Source of the DNA: Actinacidiphila yanglinensis
Lineage (GTDB): Bacteria > Actinomycetota > Actinomycetes > Streptomycetales > Streptomycetaceae
Direction: 5' to 3'
Assembly: GCF_900107965.1 (NCBI RefSeq)
Contig: NZ_FNVU01000007.1
Location: 248,001-312,000 of the forward strand
Length of the DNA: 64,000 nucleotides
Under the pieces are notes generated by a model. That model was not told the origin of the DNA and searched no databases. It worked only from the letters and a program-made list of their open reading frames with translations. Both the position numbers and the translations under genes were made by a program. Shown here piece after piece: positions 24,618 through 32,441 of the stretch. Numbering within the stretch: the first letter of the stretch is position 1; the number at the start of each line of letters is the position of its first letter.

Positions 24618-25699
24618 GTCTTCCGGATTCCCCGGCCGCGGTGCGGTCGGCTGAACGGGTCCTGACCGCCGGAACCTGGTCCATCACGGCCGGCGCGGTG
24701 CTGTTCTCGGTGCTGACGGTCACGCCGTTGATGCGCGAGCACAGCGCTCCCGGATGGGGCTGGACGGCGCCGATTCTCCCGCTAGTGGTCGATTCCGCTG
24801 TCGTCATCGTGGTGCGACTGGATGCCACCCTGGCCCGGCTGGACGGGCACGGCGGCCCGTGGCCCGTAGTGCTGCGGTGGCTGACCGGACTGTTCACCCT
24901 CGCCCTGAACATCGGTGACAGCGCGTTGCACCGCGACGGAGTCGGGGTGAGTGTTCACCTGGTCGCGCCCGCGCTGCTGATCGTCACGTCGGAGGCGTCG
25001 CTGTCCTACCGGCGCGCGCTCGCCGCGGCCCTGGCGCGCATCGACCGTGAACGCCGTGAACAGGCTGTTCACGAGCAGGCACAGCGGCAAGCCGAGGTCG
25101 AGCGGGCCCGCCAGGAGCGCCAGGCCGAACGCGAGGCTGCCGAACGTACTCAGCGGGAGGCCGAAGAGCGTGCCGAGCGGCGTGCGCGGGAGGAGCGGGA
25201 TGCGCGAGCGGCGGAACTTGCCGCAGGTCGCGAGCATGAAGCCCGCATGGCGCGTGAGCAGGCCGACCGGGAAGCCGCCCGCGAGCAGGCCGCGCGCGAG
25301 GAGCGCACGCAGGCCCGTGAACGCGAGCAGGCCGACCGTGAACGCCGTGAACAGCAGGAGCGTGCGCGGGCCGAACAGCAGGCTGCGGAGCAGCAGGCCG
25401 CTGCGGTCGCTGCTGCTGAGCAGGCGGCGCGTGAACGGGCCCGTGAACACGATCGGGCTGAGCATGAACGCCATGAACGGGCTGCTGCTCGGGCCGCGGT
25501 GCTCGCCGCGACCGGCAAGCTCCCCGAGGACGAAGCGCTACAGGCCGTGTCCGAGTACGTGGCCGCGGGCAAGACGGTCCGGGAGATCGCGGACCTGACC
25601 GGCTGGTCGATCGGCTGGGTGTCCACCCGTGCTGCGACCCTGCGCGAGACCCCCGCATTCGGCACCGCGCTCGACGCCGACGCGGTGGTGTCCGCGTGA
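24614..25699 (+). CDS. DUF2637 membrane protein with coiled coil and C-terminal HTH
   Basis: 361 residues in three parts. Residues ~15-135 form the DUF2637 domain with about four membrane segments (WSITAGAVLFSVLTV, PILPLVVDSAVVIVVRLDAT, WLTGLFTLALNIGDS, VHLVAPALLIVTSEA). Residues ~140-300 are an almost pure Arg/Glu/Ala/Gln coiled coil. The C-terminus (LPEDEALQAVSEYVAAGKTV, then REIADLTGWSIGWVSTRAATL) is a helix-turn-helix. DUF2637/SpdB-like proteins aid intramycelial spread of AICEs in Streptomyces. The HTH suggests that it may link DNA to the membrane. Start GTG 24614 overlaps the previous stop. Confidence 0.75.
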   Translation: MSLPDSPAAVRSAERVLTAGTWSITAGAVLFSVLTVTPLMREHSAPGWGWTAPILPLVVDSAVVIVVRLDATLARLDGHGGPWPVVLRWLTGLFTLALNIGDSALHRDGVGVSVHLVAPALLIVTSEASLSYRRALAAALARIDRERREQAVHEQAQRQAEVERARQERQAEREAAERTQREAEERAERRAREERDARAAELAAGREHEARMAREQADREAAREQAAREERTQAREREQADRERREQQERARAEQQAAEQQAAAVAAAEQAARERAREHDRAEHERHERAAARAAVLAATGKLPEDEALQAVSEYVAAGKTVREIADLTGWSIGWVSTRAATLRETPAFGTALDADAVVSA

Positions 25700-26070
25700 G
25701 CCGGTTCTACGATCCGGCCGGCACCCGATACGGGCTGCCGACCTTCCCGTATCGCCTGGCGCCGGACGGACACGCCACCCGCCGCCAACTCCGCGCCCGC
25801 GGACTGCGACCGGGCGGGCAGCCGATCGCCGCACAAGTGCTGTGGCGCTCGCGGAAGACCTGCGGCGCGGTCCGCTGCGCCTACCTCTACCGCATCGAGC
25901 AGGCCAAGCCGGTCCGGCCGATGACGCCCGCGAAGTGGGCGGCCCTGGCCAAGGCGAACGCCGCACGCCGCGTGTGCCCGGCATGCCGCACGGATGCGGG
26001 ATACGTCATCCCGCGCTCTCTCGGCATGTGCGCCACCTGCGCCTTCCCCGAAGAACAGCGCGCCGCATAA
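25696..26070 (+). CDS. RRQRL-motif zinc-binding protein
   Basis: 124 residues. TRRQLRARGLRPGGQP near residues 28-43 is the RRQRL-type motif, and four cysteines arranged as C-P-A-C and C-A-T-C in the C-terminal 35 residues should bind zinc. Genes of this type lie in the tra region of many Streptomyces plasmids and AICEs; their role is unknown. The ATG overlaps the previous stop (ATGA coupling with TGA 25697-25699). Confidence 0.75.
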   Translation: MSRFYDPAGTRYGLPTFPYRLAPDGHATRRQLRARGLRPGGQPIAAQVLWRSRKTCGAVRCAYLYRIEQAKPVRPMTPAKWAALAKANAARRVCPACRTDAGYVIPRSLGMCATCAFPEEQRAA

Positions 26071-26146
26071 CCCCTGTTCGCGGGCCCGACCAGTCACCTT
26101 CCACAGCTCTGGCCGGGCCCCACTCCCCTAAAGGAGCGCACTCAGC

Positions 26147-27637
26147 ATGACGGAACTGAGCACCGAGCCGGTAGCCGCGCAGGCTGCCCAGAGCGCACCG
26201 CCCCCGCAACCGCCCAACCCGCCCCGGACCACCGAGGTGGAGCACACGCCCGGCGGTTGGCCGGTCGTCCCCCTCGCGCTGACCGGCGCGAACAGCACCG
26301 TCGGCATGGTCGCCGCCGCTTCGCTTGCGGGCGGCCCGATCGCCGCAGTGGTCGCCGCGACCGGCGCGGTCGTCCTCGGCACGGTCGCCGCCACCCGCTC
26401 ACGCAAGCCCAGCGCGCGCCGCACGTCCCGACGCGCCGCCGCCCGCACCGCCCGCCGCAACTCCGCCCGGGCCGCGGGCCTGCGGAGCAGCAGGTCAGGA
26501 GCGGGCATCCTCGCCGGTCGCAGCGGCAGCCTCTCCGGCCAGCATCGCCGCGGCACCACGGTGACCGGCGGCAAGGCCGGTCGGGAACCGTCCCGGAACG
26601 CGACCGGCAGCACCAGTCGCCCCGCCGCAGGTCGCCTCGGGCAGATAAAGGCACTGCGGTCGGCGCAGCACGAAGCGGCCGGCACCCGTGCCGGGCAGCG
26701 CATGCAAACCGTGGAGGCCCGCCGCGCGGTGGCCGATGCCCGCCGCAGCCCCAAGGCTGCCGCTGGCCAGCACCGTTTGAGCAAGGGCCATGCGGGGCGC
26801 GGCCTGGTCGGTGGTGCGGCCCGCAAGGCGCGGGCCGCGCAGACTGCGGCGATCGCGAAGAGCCGTGCCCGGCGGGACGCCAAGACCGCCGGGCAGGTCG
26901 CAGCCAAGCGGTCCGAGGTGCGTAAGGCACCCGCCCGCAAGGCGGCCCGGCAGGCACTTCGCCGGTCCGCGGCCCGCGCTCACGGCCGGCGCCTGCTGGC
27001 CGCGCTGCTCGCCCTGCCCGTCGGGGTGTTGGGGCTGCTCACCAGCCCGCTCGGCCGGAAACTCGGCTTGCCCTGGCTGGTCCACCCCGGCCGCCGCCTG
27101 TTCAAGCGGCTGACCGCCACGGCGCGCGAGCAGCGCGCCGTCCGCGACAAGGCCATCCGCGACGAGCTGAGCGAGAAGGAAGCTGCCGCCGACGCCCAGG
27201 CCGAGGCCGAGGCCGCCGACGCCATCGCCGACAGCGTCCAGCGGCCCAAGTCCCCCACCAGCACCGCATCCGAGGTCAGTGAAGGAGAGCATGTGTCCGG
27301 TTTCCGGTTCGAAGAGGCAGCCGCGGAGATGGAGCAGGCCGCCAACGCCTACGACCCCGACGACGCCATGGAGATCCTCGCCATGGTCGAGGGACTGCCC
27401 GCCGCGCTGACCAGCGTGGCGAACGTGATGAAGATCCTCGCCGAGCGGTCCGACAGTGAGTTCCCGCTGGAGAAGGAAGTCGCGGACGGCTTCAACGACA
27501 TGTTCGGCGCGCTGATGAGCGCGGTCGCGGTCGCCGAGGACATGGGCCCGCTGTTCCGCGACGTGCACGCGCAGGACATCGCCCGCCATGAGGACCCCCG
27601 CAACGGCACCGAGGCCGAGAAGGGCTGGAACGTCTGA
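26147..27637 (+). CDS. large AICE transfer-region protein, basic middle and acidic end
   Basis: 496 residues, ATG 26147 after AAAGGAG. After a Pro-rich start there is a hydrophobic stretch (VGMVAAASLAGGPIAAVVAA, ~residues 50-80), then ~220 residues extremely rich in Arg, Ala, Lys and Ser, a second hydrophobic segment (RLLAALLALPVGVLGLLTSP, ~280-300), and an acidic helical C-terminus (MEQAANAYDPDDAMEILAMV, MGPLFRDVHAQDIARHEDPR). It sits directly before the translocase gene. The basic region suggests DNA or RNA binding at the membrane. I cannot name a characterised family; related genes occupy this place in other AICEs. Confidence 0.7.
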   Translation: MTELSTEPVAAQAAQSAPPPQPPNPPRTTEVEHTPGGWPVVPLALTGANSTVGMVAAASLAGGPIAAVVAATGAVVLGTVAATRSRKPSARRTSRRAAARTARRNSARAAGLRSSRSGAGILAGRSGSLSGQHRRGTTVTGGKAGREPSRNATGSTSRPAAGRLGQIKALRSAQHEAAGTRAGQRMQTVEARRAVADARRSPKAAAGQHRLSKGHAGRGLVGGAARKARAAQTAAIAKSRARRDAKTAGQVAAKRSEVRKAPARKAARQALRRSAARAHGRRLLAALLALPVGVLGLLTSPLGRKLGLPWLVHPGRRLFKRLTATAREQRAVRDKAIRDELSEKEAAADAQAEAEAADAIADSVQRPKSPTSTASEVSEGEHVSGFRFEEAAAEMEQAANAYDPDDAMEILAMVEGLPAALTSVANVMKILAERSDSEFPLEKEVADGFNDMFGALMSAVAVAEDMGPLFRDVHAQDIARHEDPRNGTEAEKGWNV

Positions 27638-27638
27638 G

Positions 27639-29738
27639 ATGAGCACTGCCACCGCCCACAAGAGCGATGGCCCGGTGCTGGACTGGGCCGCCGGTCACGG
27701 ACCTGTGACCGGCGCCCTGTCCGCCACCACCGGAGCCTTCGCCATCGCCACCACCGGCGCTGCCACTGCCATGCCGCCCGGCTGGGCCCTGGCCGTCGGC
27801 GCCGCCGGCGCCCTGGGACACACCATCGTCGGCCTGCGCCTGCGCAACGCCGGACGCACCCTGACCACCCGCGCCGCATCCTGGCTGATCGGCGCCGGGT
27901 GGACGACATGGGCCATGACCCACGGGCCCCTGACCTGGGCCGCGCTCGGGTCGTTGGCCACGATCGGCGTCGGGATCGGCGCCGCCGCCCGCTCGGCCGC
28001 ACTGTACGAGGAGGCGCGGGAGGAGGAGGCCCACGCCACCGAGCAACGGCAGATCGCCACCGACCTGTCAGCCGAGCGGCGCACGATCGCCGCGGAGTGG
28101 GCGGACCGTATCCAGCGGGTGTGCGGGATCACCGTGCGCGTGCTGGGTGTGGAGATGTGGCCGACCGGCGCCGGGTTCTCCCTCGACGCCGAGCTTCCGC
28201 CGGGCGGCGCCACCTGGTCCAAGGTCGCAGCCGAGTCCGCGCGGCTGTCCGCGGATGCCCGGCTGCCGCACGGCTGCACCGCTACCGCGGTCCCCGGCAT
28301 CGACCAGGGCCGGGTCATCATCGACGTGACCACGGTCAACGTCCTGGAAGAGACCCGTACCTACCCGAGCGAGTACGGGCCGCTGTCGGTGCTGACCGGT
28401 ATCCCGTGGGGCTACCGCACCAACGCCGAACCCGTGCTCGCCTACCTGCGCGAGCAGTGCGCGCTGGTCGTGGGCCCCACCGGATCGGGCAAGACCAACA
28501 TGGTCCACTCCATCCTCGCCGGGTTCGCCCGCGCGCAGGACGTGCTGACCTGGGTGATCGACCTCAACGCCGGTTCGGCCGGCCTGCCCTGGGTCCTGCC
28601 CGCCCTGAGCGGCGAGATCCAGAGCGAGGAGGGGAAGCCGGTACGGCCCGGGGTCGACTGGCTCGCCGGGACCTTCGAGGAAGCCGCCGCCATGCTGGAC
28701 GCCGCGGTCCGGATCGCGAAGCACCGGAAGATGGCCTACCAGGACGTACTGGCCAAGGCCAACACCGATCTGCTGCCGATCGACCGGCGCACCCCGCAGA
28801 TCATGCTGGTCATCGACGAGGGTGCCGAGATCCTGGTCAGCACCGACCGGCAGATGCGCAAGCTCGCCGAGAAGATCCTCGAAGTCATCCGGATCGCCCG
28901 CGCGATGGGCCTGCGCACGGTGCTCACCGCGCTCGGAGCCACCGGGAGCGTGCTGGGCAACCTGATGATCCGCCGGGAAGCCAAAGTCCGGGTCGCGCTG
29001 ACCGGCGGCGAGACCGAGGGCATGGACCTGAGCAAGATGTTCCCCGGCACCCGCGGCCTGCGCGTGGACCAAGCCCCCTTCAAGGGAGCCGGGTTCATGA
29101 GCACCCCCGAATCCCCTGTCGCCCTGTTCAAGGCGTGGCGGATCAAGCCCAACCAGATCCGGGAGATCACCGCCGCCACCTCCGAGCGGCATCCCGTGCT
29201 CGACGTCGTGTCGGCCAAGGCGGCCGGGCCTGCCTACGCCCGCCGATGGGACACCGACCGCACCGCATGGATGCGCGAGCACACCCCCGACGCCGGCAGC
29301 AGTGGGGACGGGCTGAAGCTGACCGCCCTGTCCCGCCAGGACACGGCCGAGCCAGTCTCTCCGGAAGAGGCGATGCTGCGCGCGTTCCGCGAGCAGATTG
29401 ACGAGCAGTTCGACACCGCACCCGACCCCAACACCCCCGAGGCCGACAGCGCCGACCCGGCGGCCGGCGGGGGCGGGCTGAACCTGTCCGCGCTGCGGGG
29501 CGAGCAGGACAGCCCCGCCCAGCGTGAAGCACTCGCGCTGCTGCTCGCCGCGGGCCCGGAAGGAACCGGTGCATCCGCGATCGCCCGCGCTCTGGCCGAC
29601 GCGCACGGCACGACCCGGCAGACCGTCGTCGGCTGGCTCAAGACCTGGGTCAACGACCGCACCGCGGTCCGCGTCGGGGAGGGCACCAAGGCCCGCTACG
29701 TGCACGCCCGGCACGCCCCGCAGACGCCCGAGGACTGA
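27639..29738 (+). CDS. TraB/TraSA-type FtsK/SpoIIIE DNA translocase
   Basis: 699 residues. Residues 20-120 hold four membrane segments; the FtsK-like motor follows with Walker A GPTGSGKT (279-286) and a Walker B region IMLVIDEGAEIL (~390). The C-terminus (ALALLLAAGPEGTGASAIAR, then TTRQTVVGWLKTW) is a winged-helix-like domain comparable to the gamma domain that recognises the clt sequence in TraB of pSVH1. Such proteins form a hexameric pump that moves double-stranded plasmid DNA between mycelia without a relaxase. ATG 27639 follows the previous stop by one base. Confidence 0.92.
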   Translation: MSTATAHKSDGPVLDWAAGHGPVTGALSATTGAFAIATTGAATAMPPGWALAVGAAGALGHTIVGLRLRNAGRTLTTRAASWLIGAGWTTWAMTHGPLTWAALGSLATIGVGIGAAARSAALYEEAREEEAHATEQRQIATDLSAERRTIAAEWADRIQRVCGITVRVLGVEMWPTGAGFSLDAELPPGGATWSKVAAESARLSADARLPHGCTATAVPGIDQGRVIIDVTTVNVLEETRTYPSEYGPLSVLTGIPWGYRTNAEPVLAYLREQCALVVGPTGSGKTNMVHSILAGFARAQDVLTWVIDLNAGSAGLPWVLPALSGEIQSEEGKPVRPGVDWLAGTFEEAAAMLDAAVRIAKHRKMAYQDVLAKANTDLLPIDRRTPQIMLVIDEGAEILVSTDRQMRKLAEKILEVIRIARAMGLRTVLTALGATGSVLGNLMIRREAKVRVALTGGETEGMDLSKMFPGTRGLRVDQAPFKGAGFMSTPESPVALFKAWRIKPNQIREITAATSERHPVLDVVSAKAAGPAYARRWDTDRTAWMREHTPDAGSSGDGLKLTALSRQDTAEPVSPEEAMLRAFREQIDEQFDTAPDPNTPEADSADPAAGGGGLNLSALRGEQDSPAQREALALLLAAGPEGTGASAIARALADAHGTTRQTVVGWLKTWVNDRTAVRVGEGTKARYVHARHAPQTPED

Positions 29739-29824
29739 CCACTTGTCGCCTGTCGCCACCGCATCCGGCACAAGGCCACCCACACCCAATGGAGGGTCTG
29801 GAAACGGCTTGTGACCTGCGAGGC

Positions 29825-29890
29825 GACAAGCGACAAGACAAGACAAGCGACAAGCCGCACGACAAGCGGGACGACAAGTCACGCGACAAG
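29825..29890 (+). repeat. GACAAG repeat array, candidate clt
   Basis: Eight GACAAG copies in 66 bp, starting at 29825, 29832, 29837, 29842, 29849, 29861, 29873 and 29885; the last four are exactly 12 bp apart and all preceded by C. A reversed copy (ACTTGTCGCC) lies at 29742-29751, just after the translocase stop. Repeats of a short motif next to traB are the form of TraB recognition sequences (clt). Confidence 0.7.
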
Positions 29891-29950
29891 CCAGGCACGG
29901 GCAGCACCCCACCCCCGGGGTGCTGCCCGCCTCGTTGAAGGGACCCCGTT

Positions 29951-30472
29951 GTGCACCCGGACACCACCACCCCGAGCACCCCCGAACCGCCCCGCCGGCA
30001 CCTGCGCCTGACCGACTCCGAGGCCGCAGCGCAGGCCCGGCAGATCATCGCCGACGCCTACCGGCCCGTGCCGCAAGTGCCGACTTCCTACCGCGACACC
30101 GCGCCGCTTCCCACCTACGGCACCACCCCGCCCGTCGCCCAACCCGACACCCGAGTCGTGCCCGGATGGGCCGCCGGGACCGCCGTCGCCGGCATCGGTG
30201 TCGGGAGTGCCTGCGTCGGCGTCGGCTGCGGCATCTGGCTCGCCTGCCAAGGATTCTCCGCCGTGACCCTGACCAGCGTCCTGTTCGTCACCCTCCCCAT
30301 CGCCGCCCTGGCGTCCGTGGTCGCCGCCATCGCCGCGGCCGCGCGCTCCTTCAAGGCGACCCACAACGAGACCCACCACCACTACGCCGGGCCGGTCACC
30401 CAGCAGACCACCAGCCAGACCAGCCACACCCGCGGGCTGATCGCCCACACCCGCAACGACCTGCGCCACTAA
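29951..30472 (+). CDS. AICE spread-type membrane protein (DUF6251-like)
   Basis: 173 residues, GTG 29951. A Pro-rich cytoplasmic start with LTDSEAAAQARQIIADAYRP is followed by two membrane segments (WAAGTAVAGIGVGSACVGVG with GIWLACQGF, and LTSVLFVTLPIAALASVVAA) and a His/Thr-rich tail (HNETHHHYAGPV, HTRGLIAHTR). The layout matches the small Spd proteins of AICEs, and the tail is what I recall for DUF6251. Role inferred: help intramycelial spread with the translocase. Confidence 0.7.
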   Translation: MHPDTTTPSTPEPPRRHLRLTDSEAAAQARQIIADAYRPVPQVPTSYRDTAPLPTYGTTPPVAQPDTRVVPGWAAGTAVAGIGVGSACVGVGCGIWLACQGFSAVTLTSVLFVTLPIAALASVVAAIAAAARSFKATHNETHHHYAGPVTQQTTSQTSHTRGLIAHTRNDLRH

Positions 30473-30552
30473 ACCCCTCGGGGGACTACCACCGGAGCCT
30501 GACGGCGGACCCACACAACCGTGAGCAGGCGCGGCCTGGCAGTGCTCATTGC

Positions 30553-30792
30553 CTACCGAGCGGCCTTCTTGCCGTTACGCCACGCGAGCGCCGTGAGGGA
30601 CACCGTCATCAGCACGAAGGCGGCCCCGATCAGGAACAACAGGGTTGGCCATGACGAATGCCGCGGCTGTAACAGCGCCGTGCACAAGCCGCCGCACACC
30701 CCGACCGCACTCACCGAGGCGATCTGCAGGAGCAGCCACCCGAGCCCCTTGCGATTCAACCAAGTCGGCACGCATTCCCCCACATCACGGAC
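30553..30792 (-). CDS. possible small membrane protein (79 aa)
   Basis: From a GTG (VRDVGECVPTWLNRKGLG) it encodes two hydrophobic segments (LGWLLLQIASVSAVGVCGGL and WPTLLFLIGAAFVLMTVSLT) and a basic end RNGKKAAR. It is antisense to the rest of the tra/rep operon. Hydrophobic pattern and charged ends look real, but no homologue can be named. Confidence 0.45.
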   Translation of the reverse strand, partial: VRDVGECVPTWLNRKGLGWLLLQIASVSAVGVCGGLCTALLQPRHSSWPTLLFLIGAAFVLMTVSLTALAWRNGKKAAR

Positions 30793-30877
30793 GCCTAGGG
30801 CGACCGCCCCTCTCGCCAAAGAACAGCGGTCGCCCCAGCTCACCAGCAATCCCGTCAAGGAACTGGAGATCCTCAGC

Positions 30878-31597
30878 ATGACCTATCCCCTGCCCGCCCG
30901 GCGCCCCCATCTGTGGCGGGTGCTGGACGCCTACTGCTGCATCGGCGGCGCGACCCGCGGCTACCAGTGGTTCGGTGCGCACGTGACCGGTGTGGACGTC
31001 CGGCCGCAACCGGACTACTGCGGTGACGACTTCCACCAGGGCGACGCGATCGCGTTCATCCGCGACCACGGCCACGAGTTCGACTTCATCCACGCCTCCC
31101 CGCCCTGCCAGGGAGAAGGCGCCCCCGCCAAGGGCACCAACGCCGCCCGCGGCAATGCCCACCCCCGCCTGATCGGCCCTACCCGCGCCGCGCTGGAGTC
31201 CACCGGCCGCGCGTGGGTGATGGAGAACGTGGCCGGCTCCCAGGTCCGCAAAGACCTGCGCCTGTGCGGGGAACAGTTCGGCCTCGGAGTGCTGATGCAC
31301 CGGTACTTCGAGCTGGGCGGCTGGACGATCACTCAGCCGCCTCACCCCGTCCACCGCGGCTACGTCCGCGGGTGGCGGCACGGCGAGTACCGCGACGGCC
31401 CGTACGTGGCCGCCTACGGCAAAGGCGGGGGCAAGGCCACCGTTGCGGAAATGCGCCAGGCCAAGGGCATCGACTGGTCCCACGACCACTTCAACCTCCG
31501 CGAAGCCCTCCCCCCCGCCTACACCCGCTGGATCGCCACTGCCTATGTCGACTACCTCGCCACCCGCCCCGAAGCCCCCTGGGAGGTAGCCGTATGA
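30878..31597 (+). CDS. orphan DNA (cytosine-5) methyltransferase-like protein
   Basis: 239 residues. Motif I appears as LDAYCCIGGATRGYQ (variant of the FxGxG loop), motif IV as HASPPCQGE with the catalytic Cys, and motif VI as WVMENVAGS. The target-recognition segment is short and motif X is not evident, so the protein is much smaller than a normal enzyme (~330). Short C5-methylase genes are recurrent backbone genes of Streptomyces AICEs and may protect entering DNA. It is coupled to the primase-polymerase gene (ATGA). Confidence 0.8.
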   Translation: MTYPLPARRPHLWRVLDAYCCIGGATRGYQWFGAHVTGVDVRPQPDYCGDDFHQGDAIAFIRDHGHEFDFIHASPPCQGEGAPAKGTNAARGNAHPRLIGPTRAALESTGRAWVMENVAGSQVRKDLRLCGEQFGLGVLMHRYFELGGWTITQPPHPVHRGYVRGWRHGEYRDGPYVAAYGKGGGKATVAEMRQAKGIDWSHDHFNLREALPPAYTRWIATAYVDYLATRPEAPWEVAV

Positions 31598-32439
31598 CCA
31601 CCACGGCCAACACCCTGCTCACCGCAGCCCTGGACGTGGCCGCCGGTGGCCTGCCCGTCCTGCCACTGCGCAAGGGCAAGGTGCCCTTCGGGAACTGCCC
31701 GACCTGCGCCAGGAACGCGTGCGGCGGCCGGCCGAACATGAAGACCCCCGGCCCCTGCGCCTGCCCGCGGCCGTGCCACGGGTGGGCCGCCGCCACGACC
31801 GACCCGGCCGTCCTCACGTCGGCCGCCTGGGCGAGAGCCTGGCGGGGCGCGGCGGCCGTGGCCTACCACCCCGGCGGCGCCAGCCTGACCGTCGTCGACC
31901 TCGACACCACCGCGGCGGTGACGTGGGCGCGCGAGATGCTGCCCGCTACCCGGACCGTGCCCACCACCCGCGGCCAGCACTGGATCTACCGAGGCACCAT
32001 GCGGTCGGTCAACGCGGTCCGGGACGGCGTGGACCTGAAGTCCTCCATGTCCTACGCCCGGTGGCTCGGACCCGGGACCGGCACCCTCACCGCCCTGCCC
32101 GCGGCCGTACACGCGCTGGCCGTGAAGGAAACCCCCGCGGTGCGGCCGGCGGCCGTCTCCGTTCCCACGGGGGCCCGAGGCGGGCCGTGCAGGCACCGCA
32201 CCCCGGCCTACCTGGAGCGCGGCATCACCATGGCCGAGCAGACCATCACCGCCGCCCCGAGCGCCGTGCACGCCACCGTCTACCGCACGTTCCTCGCGGT
32301 GCTGTCCGCGCACGGCCGGTGCGGCTGCCTCACCGACACCCATATCGCGCGGCTGTTCACCGCCGCGCAGGCCAAGGGCGAATCCGTCCGGCACTGCACC
32401 GACGCGTGGACCAACGCCCGCACCCGGCTGGGGGTGTAG
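31594..32439 (+). CDS. bifunctional primase-polymerase (Prim-Pol), replication initiator part
   Basis: 281 residues. N-terminal Prim-Pol fold of AEP type: GLPVLPLRKGKVP, a cysteine cluster (CPTCARNACGG, CACPRPCHGW) that may bind zinc, the catalytic LTVVDLDT (acidic pair), and VPTTRGQHWIYRG. These proteins with an adjacent AAA+ helicase serve AICE replication in place of the RepSA initiator of pSAM2. The C-terminal ~80 residues are helical. The ATG overlaps the previous stop; the helicase gene starts 2 bp after its stop. Confidence 0.88.
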   Translation: MTTTANTLLTAALDVAAGGLPVLPLRKGKVPFGNCPTCARNACGGRPNMKTPGPCACPRPCHGWAAATTDPAVLTSAAWARAWRGAAAVAYHPGGASLTVVDLDTTAAVTWAREMLPATRTVPTTRGQHWIYRGTMRSVNAVRDGVDLKSSMSYARWLGPGTGTLTALPAAVHALAVKETPAVRPAAVSVPTGARGGPCRHRTPAYLERGITMAEQTITAAPSAVHATVYRTFLAVLSAHGRCGCLTDTHIARLFTAAQAKGESVRHCTDAWTNARTRLGV

Positions 32440-32441
32440 CC

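Noticed and set aside
29825..29890. CRISPR array
   Set aside because: Repeats are 6-7 bp, spacers 0-6 bp, and no cas gene is present; the pattern fits protein-binding iterons.
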